From: Dyadobacter crusticola DSM 16708
Lineage (GTDB): Bacteria; Bacteroidota; Bacteroidia; Cytophagales; Spirosomataceae
Reading direction: 5' to 3'
NCBI RefSeq assembly: GCF_000701505.1
Contig: NZ_KL370787.1
Coordinates: 367,101-431,100, forward strand
DNA length: 64,000 nt
Position 1 is the stretch's first letter. Each line of letters begins with the position of its first letter. Shown here piece by piece: positions 9,918 through 18,798 of the stretch. The position numbers and the translations under genes are program-made. The notes under the pieces are model-generated. The model was not told the DNA's origin and made no database searches. It saw only the letters and a list, made by a program, of their open reading frames with translations.

Positions 9918-12357
9918 TTTATATGTCATTCTGGTAACATGCTTATTTCTGGGCGGATGTTCGGTAAACAAATATGTCCCTGCCGGACAAAGCTTGTATG
10001 TAGGAAGTAAGGTAAATGTACAGCCAGACAGCATTTCCAAACCCAATATATCCGGATTAAGCAGCCAGCTGGAAGGATTGGTCAAGCCACCGCCTAATAA
10101 GACGCTTTTTGGATTTGCATGGAAGGTCTGGTTTTATTACTGGATCGGAGAGCCCAAAGATGAAGGCGGGTTGCGTAGCTGGTTCAGGAATAAACTTGGA
10201 GAGGCGCCGCGTTTTGCTACTGAGCGTGTAGCTGATATTAATGCAGCGAATATGGTGTCCTTTCTCGATAATGAGGGCTATTACCGTTCTTCTGCTGAAG
10301 GTAAGATCGTGGAGAGCAAGAAGAAAAAACGGCGAACTGCGATCATGGAGTTCGACGTATACGTAATGCCGCGTTATGTGATCAACGAAATCAGCTATTC
10401 GGTGCCGGACAGTTCGCTGTTTAGCAGAGATCTTGTGAAAGCAAAGGAAAAAACCCTGTTGAAAAAAGGTGATCCGATCAGACTTGACGCTGTCACGACT
10501 GAAAGAACCCGTATTGATCAGGAGCTAAAAGGAAAGGGCTATTACTTCTTCAACCCCGACTACCTGATCGCAAAGGTGGATTCAACGATCGGAAGAGCCG
10601 ATTCAACGCTTGGTGCGCAGCAGGTTAACATTTACCTGGAAGTTAAGCAGGGCACCGCGCAAACATCTTTGAAACAGTATTTCATCAATGATATATATGT
10701 AAATACAGGTACTGAGGAGAACAATTCAACCGACACAGTTACAACAACTCGCCGCCGGCTTCGCAGAGGTATCAAGGTGATTGATCCTGGCAAGCTTTAT
10801 AAAAGGAGGATCTTTTACGATGCCATTGGTTTTCGCCACGGCAATATGTACACCAATACAATGCATGACGTGTCGCTATCGCGGCTTGTCAACTTGCAAA
10901 ATTTCCGTTTTGTAAAAAACCGTTTTGATCTGGTACCCCGCTCCGATTCGGCATTGCTGGACGTGTATTACGATTTGGCACCGATGAAGAAGAAGTCACT
11001 TCAAACCACGATCAGTGCAAGTACAAAGTCGAATAACCTGGGCGGTTCTCAGCTGGATGTTACCTGGCGAAACAGAAACACCTTCAAAGGCGCAGAGATG
11101 CTGACGGTCAATGGGTTCTTCGGATTTGACGTACAACTCGGTGGCAACCGAAGTGCAACTAATACCGACTTCAGGAAAATCGGCAATGAATATATCAGAT
11201 ACGGAGGCCGGACGGATCTGTCGTTTCCCCGTTTTGTCATTCCTTTTGTCAGAATCAGACCGGAAAAGAGCCAGGCTTTGCCCAAGACGGTACTATCTCT
11301 CAACTACGAGGCGCGGGTTCAGCGGGGATTGTACACTACCACTTCAATCCGCGGAGACTGGTCTTACGTTTGGAGCAAAAAATCGTCGGTTGTACATACG
11401 CTGGCACCGATTTCAATTAACTATGTACAGACGGGAGGTGTTAATTCTGAAAATCTGGACAAGATCATTTTTAGTCCAAATACAAACCCGCTGGACATTG
11501 ATCGGCTTTTCAAGATTATCGATGCACGTTATTTTATTGCCGGATCTAATTATACCATCTCCTACCGGCCAGTACCGCGTCCGTTCAGCAAAAACCAGTT
11601 TGCTCTGACTGGCGGACTTGATTATGGCGGAAACCTGCTGAGCCTATTGGCGAAGCGTCCCCCTCCGCCAGATGATACATTGCCAAAACAATTTTTAAAA
11701 GTACCTGTTTTTCAATACGTGAAAGTGGATGGAGATATCCGGTATTATCGCACGCTTACCCCTTCAATCAAATGGGCCAACCGTTTGCTTGTTGGGATGA
11801 TAAAACCTTACGGCAATGCTAAAACAATGCCCACTCCGCAGTTTAAGCAGTATTTCGGTGGGGGTAGCACCGGTATCAGAGCATTTCGCGCACGTTCTCT
11901 TGGGCCTGGCGGCGTAGAGCCGGATACAGCGAGTTTCAACCTGTTAGGTTACCAGCAATTCGCTGATATTCGGCTGGAATTTAATACTGAATTCAGGATC
12001 AAGTTTACAAATATCATCAATGGGGCGATCTTTATGGATGCTGGAAATATCTGGTCTTTTGGAGATACTGCTCGGATTGCATTTGATTCCCGAGCCCTAA
12101 TCAGTAAAGATTTTCTTAAACAGGTTGCAGTCGGCGGCGGCATAGGTTTGCGCCTTGACTTCTCCTACCTGGTTTTCAGACTTGACCTTGCCACGCCATT
12201 CAGGAAGCCCTGGTATACGCAATACAGGAATCCTGAAAATCCCGACGGTCCATACCTGAGTAAAAACCCCTGGGTCTTCAACGAAATCAACTTCCGGGAC
12301 AAAGCGTGGCGACGCGAGAACCTGGTGCTGAATATTGCAGTGGGGTTGCCGTTTTGA
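9907..12357 (+). CDS. tamL: TamL, lipoprotein form of the TamA/BamA-family outer membrane barrel
   Basis: An 816-residue Omp85-superfamily protein. The start at 9907 gives MKNSLYVILVTCLFLGGCSV, a lipoprotein signal with lipobox LGGC, which is the feature that separates the Bacteroidota TamL from Gram-negative TamA. POTRA-like regions follow at about 100-330 (YVINEISYSVPDSSLFSRDL and KQYFINDIYVNTGTEENN), then a 16-strand-type barrel with QYFGGGSTGIRAFRARSLGP, the conserved lid-lock-type loop of the superfamily. The C-terminus (NLVLNIAVGLPF) ends in phenylalanine as expected for barrel insertion. It overlaps tamB and presumably works with it. There is no strong terminator after it. Confidence 0.92.
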   Translation: MKNSLYVILVTCLFLGGCSVNKYVPAGQSLYVGSKVNVQPDSISKPNISGLSSQLEGLVKPPPNKTLFGFAWKVWFYYWIGEPKDEGGLRSWFRNKLGEAPRFATERVADINAANMVSFLDNEGYYRSSAEGKIVESKKKKRRTAIMEFDVYVMPRYVINEISYSVPDSSLFSRDLVKAKEKTLLKKGDPIRLDAVTTERTRIDQELKGKGYYFFNPDYLIAKVDSTIGRADSTLGAQQVNIYLEVKQGTAQTSLKQYFINDIYVNTGTEENNSTDTVTTTRRRLRRGIKVIDPGKLYKRRIFYDAIGFRHGNMYTNTMHDVSLSRLVNLQNFRFVKNRFDLVPRSDSALLDVYYDLAPMKKKSLQTTISASTKSNNLGGSQLDVTWRNRNTFKGAEMLTVNGFFGFDVQLGGNRSATNTDFRKIGNEYIRYGGRTDLSFPRFVIPFVRIRPEKSQALPKTVLSLNYEARVQRGLYTTTSIRGDWSYVWSKKSSVVHTLAPISINYVQTGGVNSENLDKIIFSPNTNPLDIDRLFKIIDARYFIAGSNYTISYRPVPRPFSKNQFALTGGLDYGGNLLSLLAKRPPPPDDTLPKQFLKVPVFQYVKVDGDIRYYRTLTPSIKWANRLLVGMIKPYGNAKTMPTPQFKQYFGGGSTGIRAFRARSLGPGGVEPDTASFNLLGYQQFADIRLEFNTEFRIKFTNIINGAIFMDAGNIWSFGDTARIAFDSRALISKDFLKQVAVGGGIGLRLDFSYLVFRLDLATPFRKPWYTQYRNPENPDGPYLSKNPWVFNEINFRDKAWRRENLVLNIAVGLPF

Positions 12358-12375
12358 GTTGGTGGAGGTTGGTGG

Positions 12376-12417
12376 GTTTTGGCTATTGGCTATTAGCTTT
12401 TAGCTTGAACAAAAGCT
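12376..12417. repeat. Short degenerate intergenic repeat (GGCTATT / AGCTTTT units)
   Basis: The unit ggctatt occurs twice, then degenerates to agctttt. AGCTTTT also pairs with AAAAGCT at 12411-12417 across a 9-base gap. There is no clear T-tract, so terminator function for tamL is only possible. Confidence 0.4.
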
Positions 12418-12449
12418 TGGGATTTGGAGGTAATTGCATTGATGTTCTT

Positions 12450-12851
12450 TTAACCAATTTCCTGACACAATTCGATTAGAATTCCATTTGTGCTCTTAGG
12501 GTGTAAAAAGCAGACGAGCTTATTATCAGCGCCGGGTTTGGGCTCGGGGCTTAGGAGGATGAAACCCTCATTTTGAAGACGTTGCATTTCGGAATGTATA
12601 TCTTCTACTTCAAAGGCGATGTGGTGAAAACCCTCGCCTTTTTTTTCTATAAACTTCGCAATCGCGCTATTTGCATTCGTAGCTTCCAGTAGCTCGATTT
12701 TAGTCTGGTTGATTTTGAAAAATGAGGTAGCCACATTTTCAGAGGGTACGATTTCCTGTTTGTAAGGTTGCACATTAAAAAGTGCTGAAAAAAGCTTTTC
12801 AGCAGCCGCCAGCTCCTTCACCGCAATCCCAATATGCTCCACATTTGTCAT
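12450..12851 (-). CDS. mce: Methylmalonyl-CoA epimerase
   Basis: A 133-residue vicinal-oxygen-chelate protein that interconverts (R)- and (S)-methylmalonyl-CoA in the propionate/succinate pathway. Residues 1-11 (MTNVEHIGIAV) carry the first metal-ligand histidine. The second half has GEGFHHIAFEVEDI and the closing STNGILIELCQE with the metal-ligand glutamate. Length and VOC duplication are typical. The mutase genes are not in the window, so it is a stand-alone gene. It is separated from rsgA by a short tandem repeat and may share its transcript. Confidence 0.9.
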   Translation of the reverse strand: MTNVEHIGIAVKELAAAEKLFSALFNVQPYKQEIVPSENVATSFFKINQTKIELLEATNANSAIAKFIEKKGEGFHHIAFEVEDIHSEMQRLQNEGFILLSPEPKPGADNKLVCFLHPKSTNGILIELCQEIG

Positions 12852-12862
12852 AAAAGAAACCC

Positions 12863-12916
12863 TAAACTCATGACTCTAAAACTCATGAACTCATAAACTC
12901 TAAACTCATAAACTCG
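12863..12916. repeat. Short degenerate tandem repeat (ACTCATAAACTCTA-like)
   Basis: Between mce and rsgA the units aaactcatgactcta, aaactcatgaactcat and aaactctaaactcata run head to tail with small variations. It is non-coding and lies on an AT-rich spacer. Confidence 0.55.
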
Positions 12917-12918
12917 AC

Positions 12919-13854
12919 TCACTTCCTATTATCCTGCCCACCCACCATACTCAGGTAGCTTTCGTACCTGCTGAATGCGATGCTGCCTTCGGAAACCGCA
13001 TCTTTCACCGCACAGCCCGGCTCGTTGATATGCTGACAGTTATTAAACCGACATTTATTCAGCAATTCACGCATTTCAGGGAAGTAGTGGCTAATCTCCT
13101 CAGCCTCCATATCCGCCAGTCCCAGTTCCTTAATGCCGGGTGAATCAATGATAAAAGTGCCGGCTTCCAGCTCGAACATTTCGGCAAATGTGGTGGTATG
13201 TACGCCTTTGTTGGCAAATGTGGAAACTTCTTGTGTTTTAATGGAAAGATCGGGTGCGATCGCATTCACAAGCGTAGACTTACCCACACCCGAATGACCG
13301 GAAAGCAGCGACACTTTCCCGCTGAGCAATGCCGCAAAATTGTCAAGTCCCTGCTCGCTCAAAGCAGTCGTAGCCAGGCAGCGGTAGCCCAGACTGCTGT
13401 AAAGCTCCATCAGCTCTGACTGAAATTCCTTCATTTCATCGTTCAACAAATCCTGTTTATTAAAAACAAGAACGCCCGGTATCCTGAACGATTCGATAGC
13501 AACTAAAAAGCGGTCAATGAAACCGAGTGATGTTCTTGGAAATACAAGCGTAGCAATCAGAATGGCCTGATCTACATTCGCTGCAATCAAATGCGCGTGG
13601 GCCGTTTTGTGAACTGACTTACGAATTACATAATTCTCCCTGGGCAGGATCTCGTGAATAATGCCAAAGTTCTCACCCTCGTCTTCCTCTTCAAAATTGA
13701 CGTAATCGCCTACGGCAATCGGATTGGTGACTTTCAATCCCAGCGCCTTGAATTTTCCTTTCAACCTGCATTGCCAGATATGTCCGTCGCGGCTGTCGCG
13801 GACGTCATACCACGAACCGGTTGACCTTAATACTAAGCCTCTGATCAAGCTCAT
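12919..13854 (-). CDS. rsgA: Ribosome small subunit-dependent GTPase A
   Basis: A 311-residue circularly permuted GTPase that acts late in 30S ribosomal subunit maturation in the cytoplasm. An N-terminal OB fold (about 1-70, LVLRSTGSWYDVRD, KGKFKALGLKVTNPIAVGDYV) precedes the permuted G domain. There G4 (FNKQD) comes before G1 (GHSGVGKST) and G3 (DSPGIKELG). The C-terminal zinc motif is CRFNNCQHINEPGCAV. All motifs are intact and length is normal. It is divergent from the ROK regulator gene. Confidence 0.96.
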   Translation of the reverse strand: MSLIRGLVLRSTGSWYDVRDSRDGHIWQCRLKGKFKALGLKVTNPIAVGDYVNFEEEDEGENFGIIHEILPRENYVIRKSVHKTAHAHLIAANVDQAILIATLVFPRTSLGFIDRFLVAIESFRIPGVLVFNKQDLLNDEMKEFQSELMELYSSLGYRCLATTALSEQGLDNFAALLSGKVSLLSGHSGVGKSTLVNAIAPDLSIKTQEVSTFANKGVHTTTFAEMFELEAGTFIIDSPGIKELGLADMEAEEISHYFPEMRELLNKCRFNNCQHINEPGCAVKDAVSEGSIAFSRYESYLSMVGGQDNRK

Positions 13855-14164
13855 TCTTTGTTTTTTCGACTAAGTACAGAAATTAAACAGCAGTTTTCCA
13901 AACCACACGGAAATTAATGCTACTTAAAATAATTGAGCATCAATAATCCAGTAGTTTTTGCTTTTAAGTGGTTTTATCTGACAAAATACCGTACCCAGAT
14001 AATGTGGTAAGTACCACCTTCAAGTATCCACCGGTTACCCACAACGGATATCATTAAATAATATTTTTTAAAAAAATCGATCATGCGCTGCTTTTTTCCT
14101 ACATTAGTTCGCATTTATCGTAAAGAATATTAATAATACACCTACAAAAAAGAACTCTACCTTG
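13855..14164. other. Divergent intergenic region between rsgA and the ROK regulator
   Basis: This 310-base AT-rich spacer must hold promoters for both divergent genes. The segment tacattag at about 14099-14106 is a partial match to TAnnTTTG for the ROK gene. I see no ORF, no clear operator palindrome and no RNA structure. Confidence 0.4.
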
Positions 14165-15388
14165 ATGGACTTAGTTGCCGAAGAACCGAATTCGGTCATT
14201 GATATTCGCAAAAATCGCATCAAAAGCAATCTGCTGCTTCATTTATATCAAAATGGCGATACATCAATTAACAAAATGGCGCGGCTCTTTCACGCCAGTA
14301 TCCCATCGGCAACCGGCATAGTCAATGATCTGATCCGGGAAGGCTGGGTCACAGAAACAGGTACCGGCCCCGCACGCGCCGGACGCCCGCCGGTTCTTTA
14401 CGGTTTGAATGCAAAAAAGTACCTGACAATGATCATGGACATCAACCGGCACGACACGCAGCTGGTTGTCTTTGATCTTCATAACCGATTAGTTGTCAAA
14501 AGAAAAGTCGACCTGCGCCTCGAAGATTCGACAACATTCCTGGAACAGCTTTTTGAACATACCGACGAATTTTTAAACTCCAATAATATAGGTACCAGCC
14601 AACTCTGGGGAATAGGTGTTTCCATGCCGGGATTGATCAATTCTTCGCTGGGCATCAACCTGACCTATCCAAACCTGACCGCCCCCGGAGAACCGCTTAT
14701 TGTACGATTGAAAAAGCATTTCAAGCTGCCGGTCTGCCTGTTTAACGATACCAAAGCCACAACAATCGGCGAACACCGGTTTGGACTGGCAGCGCAAAAA
14801 TCCCAGGTACTTACCATCAATATTGACTGGGGTGTTGGATTGGGCATTATCATCAATGGAGAAGTGTTTAATGGAGCTTCCGGGTTTGCGGGAGAGTTGG
14901 GGCACATTCAGGTGAAACCGGACGGAATGCTATGCCATTGCGGCAAAGTAGGCTGCCTGGACACGATTACCTCTGCGATTGCGCTGATACGCCGTGCGAA
15001 GGAAGGCATTGCGGCCGGACGAGCTACTATCCTTACGCAGATCGTCAATGGTGACCTTAACTTACTGGAAACTACACATATTATTGAAGCAGTGCACGCC
15101 GGAGACGAGTTTTCCATTGACCTGCTCAGTAATGTGGGTATAGAACTGGGCAAAGGCCTGGCCACTGCTGTACACTTGTTTAATCCGGAGGTGATTATCG
15201 TAGGCGGCTTGCTCGCAGAGGCGGGACCGTTTATTTCGAATCCCATTGAACAGGCGATCAATAAATACTGCCTGTCTGATTTTAAGAATTCCCTTTCCAT
15301 TCATATCTCCAAACTTGGCGCAAAAGCCAGGTTGCTGGGTACGCAGGCATATTTATTCGAGCACCTGATTGTAAAGGAATTTCCCTGA
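14165..15388 (+). CDS. ROK family transcriptional regulator (NagC/Mlc-like)
   Basis: A 407-residue repressor-type ROK protein that most likely senses a sugar or sugar phosphate. An N-terminal winged helix at about 15-80 (HLYQNGDTSINKMARLFHAS, then the wing GPARAGRPPVLYGL) binds DNA. The ROK kinase-like domain follows, with GIGVSMPGLINS and FNDTKATTIGEHRFG. The glycine-rich DWGVGLGIIINGEV is followed by the zinc site ELGHI...CHCGKVGCLD. The ATG at 14165 is preferred over the in-frame TTG just before it. No sugar catabolism genes adjoin it, so its targets are elsewhere. Zinc ligands are all present. Confidence 0.88.
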   Translation: MDLVAEEPNSVIDIRKNRIKSNLLLHLYQNGDTSINKMARLFHASIPSATGIVNDLIREGWVTETGTGPARAGRPPVLYGLNAKKYLTMIMDINRHDTQLVVFDLHNRLVVKRKVDLRLEDSTTFLEQLFEHTDEFLNSNNIGTSQLWGIGVSMPGLINSSLGINLTYPNLTAPGEPLIVRLKKHFKLPVCLFNDTKATTIGEHRFGLAAQKSQVLTINIDWGVGLGIIINGEVFNGASGFAGELGHIQVKPDGMLCHCGKVGCLDTITSAIALIRRAKEGIAAGRATILTQIVNGDLNLLETTHIIEAVHAGDEFSIDLLSNVGIELGKGLATAVHLFNPEVIIVGGLLAEAGPFISNPIEQAINKYCLSDFKNSLSIHISKLGAKARLLGTQAYLFEHLIVKEFP

Positions 15389-15406
15389 GATACAGGCTGG
15401 CGGCGG

Positions 15407-16663
15407 TCAGCCCATTATCTCTTTAACCTGATCCATAATAATCGCGGTAGCACCTGTTCCGCTGGCCACGTAATCCTTGGAAATGCTGCCAGCGTGGGTC
15501 CGATAAGCTTCATTTTGCAACATTTTGTCCAGCAGCGCGCTGATATCGGTACTACCTGCAATCGCAAATGCGCCGCCTAGCTTCACGAGATCTTGCGCTT
15601 CCTGAAAGCGTTGATATCCTTTGTTACCGAAAATCACCGGCAGTCCGAAAGTAGCTGCTTCCAGGATATTGTGCAGCCCTGCTCCAAAAGATCCGCCTAT
15701 GTAGGCCAATTCCCCATACCGGTACAGCGACGATAGCATTCCAATGTTGTCGATAATAAGATAATCGAACCCAGCTGTGTCCATACCTGCTTTTAGCTCA
15801 GAATAGCGCACTGCTTCCCCGGCAAGCTGCTTCCGCCAGGACTCAATCTGCTCGCTTTTGATCTCGTGAGGCGCGATAATAGCTTTCAAGCTGCGGCCGA
15901 TCTTGTTTAAAGCCGGAATTAAAACTTCCATATCGGCTTCCCAAACAGAGCCGGCCACCAGGCAGATTTTATCGCTTTTGAAAAGCGCGGCTTCCGGCAG
16001 GTCACGTGCGTTCAATGCAATCTCGCGAACACGGTCAAACCTGGTGTCGCCTGCGATACTGCAGGATGAGATACCTATGGTATTCAGCAATTGCACAGAC
16101 GCTTCATTTTGCACAAAAAAATAGTCAACGCTCGACAGCATTTGGCGGTGAAGGAAACCATGCGGCTTGAAAAAGATCTGCCCGGGGCGGAAAATAGACG
16201 AGAATGAAATGATATAGCAATGCTGATTTTTGAGTTCCAGCAGGTAATTCAGCCAAAATTCGTATTTGATAAAAAAAGCAATGCGCGGCTTTACGATCCT
16301 GACAAATTCTGCGGCATTGGCGCGCGTATCAATCGGTAGGTATGCGATGAAATCAGCGCCTGTGTAGTTTTTCCGGACTTCGTAGCCTGACGGAGAAAAG
16401 AATGTCAGCAAAATAAAATGGTCGGGATACGCAATCCTGTAAGCCTCAATAACCGGTCGCCCCTGCTCAAATTCACCCAAAGACGCGGCGTGAAACCAGG
16501 CAACCGGCCTGCTTTGGGGCTGTTTTGAAAACAGCTCTTCCAACCTTTTCAGCGCCGAATTTCTCCCTTCAACTCCGAGCTTTATCTTTTGATTGAAAGG
16601 TGCAGCAATTTTCAGAGCCGACGCCAAAAACCGCATGGCAATCTGATAAATTAAATTTCCCAA
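15407..16663 (-). CDS. waaA: 3-deoxy-D-manno-octulosonic acid (Kdo) transferase
   Basis: A 418-residue GT30 glycosyltransferase that transfers Kdo from CMP-Kdo to lipid A precursors at the inner membrane. An N-terminal membrane-associating segment precedes WFHAASLGEFEQGRPV, whose GEFEQ region contains the catalytic acid of the family. Later come FFIKYEFWLNYLLEL, IIAPHEIKSEQIESW, and GGSFGAGLHNILEAATFGLP with PVIFGNKGYQRF, the nucleotide-sugar binding part. Length is normal. It is convergent with the ROK regulator gene and stands alone on its strand. Confidence 0.94.
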   Translation of the reverse strand: MGNLIYQIAMRFLASALKIAAPFNQKIKLGVEGRNSALKRLEELFSKQPQSRPVAWFHAASLGEFEQGRPVIEAYRIAYPDHFILLTFFSPSGYEVRKNYTGADFIAYLPIDTRANAAEFVRIVKPRIAFFIKYEFWLNYLLELKNQHCYIISFSSIFRPGQIFFKPHGFLHRQMLSSVDYFFVQNEASVQLLNTIGISSCSIAGDTRFDRVREIALNARDLPEAALFKSDKICLVAGSVWEADMEVLIPALNKIGRSLKAIIAPHEIKSEQIESWRKQLAGEAVRYSELKAGMDTAGFDYLIIDNIGMLSSLYRYGELAYIGGSFGAGLHNILEAATFGLPVIFGNKGYQRFQEAQDLVKLGGAFAIAGSTDISALLDKMLQNEAYRTHAGSISKDYVASGTGATAIIMDQVKEIMG

Positions 16664-16882
16664 GGAATCTGATTAAAAGGGGATTAGAGAAAAAAATTGT
16701 TTTCAAGAATGCTCAGTTTTGAGGAGGTCTGGCAGGCTTTTTTCCTTCTTTTCTCGTTTAAAGAACATAAAAGTACAAAAAACCGTTAAAGTGGAGTCGG
16801 CATAAGATATGCATACGCGATTATTTTGTATTTTCACTTTTTAGAAGACACATACCTATTCACGGAGAACTTATTTTACGAA

Positions 16883-17653
16883 ATGATGCGTGTAAAACTT
16901 TTACTTTCAGTATCTATCCTGTTTGCACTATCAACAGATATATACGCTCAACGCCGCGCGGGCAAGAATGAGGACAGTGAGGAGAGCTATAAATCTTTCA
17001 CTTCGGTAGGTATAACTACCAATACAAACTCGGGCATTCTGGGCGGCGCGGTCTTCCGCCAGTCTTCTGCGCTTCCTTCCAAGCTTTTTGGCAAAAACCA
17101 ATATCGATACCTTGCCGTGGAAGTGGTGAATGTGAAACATCCCAAGGAGCTATCTACCCAGGATTTTGTTACAGGTGCCCGCCTTGTTTTCGGGAAGCAA
17201 AACTACCTTTTCGTAGTCAGGCCAGAATACGGACGTGAGCTGTCGTTATTCAGCAGGCAGGACGATGAAGGAATCTCGATTAGCGCAATTGTCGCTGCTG
17301 GCCCTTCACTCGGCTTTGAGAAACCTTACATGGTGCAATTTGAATCGGACGGGCGCGTGATTACCGAACCTTTTGATCCGGCTAAACATGCAGGAGGTAC
17401 CCAGAGCACAAGTATTGTAGGCGCGGGCAGCTTCTTTCAGGGTTTTGGTCAAATGAAGGTGGTACCCGGCTTACACGTGAAAACAGCCATGAGTTTTGAA
17501 TTAAGTGCATTCAGAGAGAACGTAACCGGCCTTGAAATTGGTTTTATTGCAGAAGCGTTCACCAGAAAAGTGCAGATCATGGCATTTGCCGAAAACCGCA
17601 GCGTTTTTACTTCGGGCTATCTTACACTTTACTTCGGAAGCAAGAAACGCTAG
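16883..17653 (+). CDS. Secreted/outer membrane hypothetical protein
   Basis: A 256-residue protein starting MMRVKLLLSVSILFALSTDIYAQ, a clear Sec signal cleaved near AQ. Upstream in-frame codons exist, but they would put 19 residues before the signal. The mature part alternates polar and hydrophobic residues like an 8-10 stranded barrel: TNSGILGGAVFRQ, NYLFVVRPEYGRELSLF, GISISAIVAAGPSLGFEK. It ends in an aromatic strand SGYLTLYFGSKKR. It is 59 bases ahead of lipA and may share its transcript. I do not recognise a named family. Confidence 0.6.
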   Translation: MMRVKLLLSVSILFALSTDIYAQRRAGKNEDSEESYKSFTSVGITTNTNSGILGGAVFRQSSALPSKLFGKNQYRYLAVEVVNVKHPKELSTQDFVTGARLVFGKQNYLFVVRPEYGRELSLFSRQDDEGISISAIVAAGPSLGFEKPYMVQFESDGRVITEPFDPAKHAGGTQSTSIVGAGSFFQGFGQMKVVPGLHVKTAMSFELSAFRENVTGLEIGFIAEAFTRKVQIMAFAENRSVFTSGYLTLYFGSKKR

Positions 17654-17712
17654 TTCCCATTTCAAATCGGCTGGTTGTTAATGAAACCGGCCAGCCAGAG
17701 AATACAGATTTT

Positions 17713-18591
17713 ATGATTGAATTACCAGTTATTCCATCGGAGCGCAAGAAAAGGCCCGACTGGTTGAGAGTTAAACTACCCGCAGGACCAGAGTTCCGGA
17801 AAGTAAGGCAGCTTGTTGATAACTATAAACTGCATACGATTTGTGAAAGTGGTAACTGCCCCAATATGGGAGAATGCTGGGGCGCAGGAACAGCTACTTT
17901 CATGATCCTGGGAAATGTTTGTACGCGCAGCTGCAGCTTTTGTGCAGTAGCCACAGGACGCCCGAACGAGTACGATACCGACGAGCCCAGAAGGGTAGCA
18001 GAAGCGATTAAACTGATGCAGGTTAAGCATGCAGTACTTACATCAGTAAACCGCGATGAGCTGAAAGACAAGGGCGCAGAGATATGGTACCAGACTGTGA
18101 GACAGGTAAAGGAAAACACCCCTGAAACAACGATCGAAACTTTGATCCCCGATGTAAAAAGCAATTGGGATGCATTGATCAGGATGATTGAGGGTGGACA
18201 GGAAGTAGTGTCGCACAACATGGAAACGGTAGAACGTTTATACCGCGCAGTGCGCCCGCAAGCCAAGTACGCGCGCAGCCTTGAACAGATTAAAAGAACA
18301 AAAGAATACGGTCAGAGAACCAAGTCCGGCATCATGCTGGGACTCGGCGAAACGCAGGACGAAGTGTACAAAGCAATGGACGATCTGGCCGAAAATGGCC
18401 TGGATATCCTGACCCTGGGCCAGTACCTGCAGCCAACCAAAATGCACCACGAGGTGATTGAATGGATCACCCCTGAAATGTTTGAAAACTACAAAGAGGA
18501 GGGTCTGAAACGGGGTCTGAAATATGTAGAGTCGGGACCACTCGTACGTTCCAGCTATCATGCAGAGAGACACGTAAATGTTCCTATCTGA
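17713..18591 (+). CDS. lipA: Lipoyl synthase (radical SAM)
   Basis: A 292-residue cytoplasmic radical SAM enzyme that inserts two sulfurs into octanoyl groups on lipoyl domains of 2-oxoacid dehydrogenases. The auxiliary cluster motif is CESGNCPNMGECW and the radical SAM motif is CTRSCSFC, followed by VATGRPNEYDTDEP. RSSYHAE near the C-terminus carries the conserved RSSY serine that binds the auxiliary cluster. Length is normal. A strong terminator follows, then metK, which makes its cofactor. Confidence 0.97.
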   Translation: MIELPVIPSERKKRPDWLRVKLPAGPEFRKVRQLVDNYKLHTICESGNCPNMGECWGAGTATFMILGNVCTRSCSFCAVATGRPNEYDTDEPRRVAEAIKLMQVKHAVLTSVNRDELKDKGAEIWYQTVRQVKENTPETTIETLIPDVKSNWDALIRMIEGGQEVVSHNMETVERLYRAVRPQAKYARSLEQIKRTKEYGQRTKSGIMLGLGETQDEVYKAMDDLAENGLDILTLGQYLQPTKMHHEVIEWITPEMFENYKEEGLKRGLKYVESGPLVRSSYHAERHVNVPI

Positions 18592-18600
18592 TTTTGGCAC

Positions 18601-18648
18601 AACGAAAAAGCCTGTCTGGGTCAATCCAGGCAGGCTTTTTCGTTTTTA
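18601..18648 (+). terminator. Rho-independent terminator after lipA
   Basis: GAAAAAGCCTGTCTGG pairs with CCAGGCAGGCTTTTTC (one G-T wobble) across a 5-to-6-base loop, then a T-run. It separates lipA from metK. Confidence 0.9.
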
Positions 18649-18707
18649 GCTTTGCCGGAAAGAGAAAGTCGACAGCGAGTTTTAGCGCAGTTTTTCAGTT
18701 TTTTTTA

Positions 18708-18739
18708 TTTGGTTAATGACTTAAAAAAAGTCAATTTTG
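18708..18739 (+). promoter_or_regulatory. Candidate Bacteroidota promoter for metK with an internal palindrome
   Basis: TTTG at 18708-18711 and CAATTTTG at 18732-18739 (consensus TAnnTTTG, one mismatch) are 20 bases apart. Between them GACTTaaaaaAAGTC is a perfect inverted repeat at 18718-18732, placed where a regulator could block polymerase. The leader to the ATG would be about 50 bases. Confidence 0.35.
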
Positions 18740-18798
18740 TCTTTTAGTCTATACACTACATTACAGTCTCGACTGATTAACTTTCAACAATTTAGTTT

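Noticed and set aside
12863..12916. CRISPR-like array in the short tandem repeats
   Set aside because: The units are about 14-16 bases, degenerate and without spacers; no cas genes are present.
18649..18798. SAM riboswitch before metK
   Set aside because: The leader from the candidate start is only about 50 bases and shows no multi-helix junction; only the small palindrome stands out.
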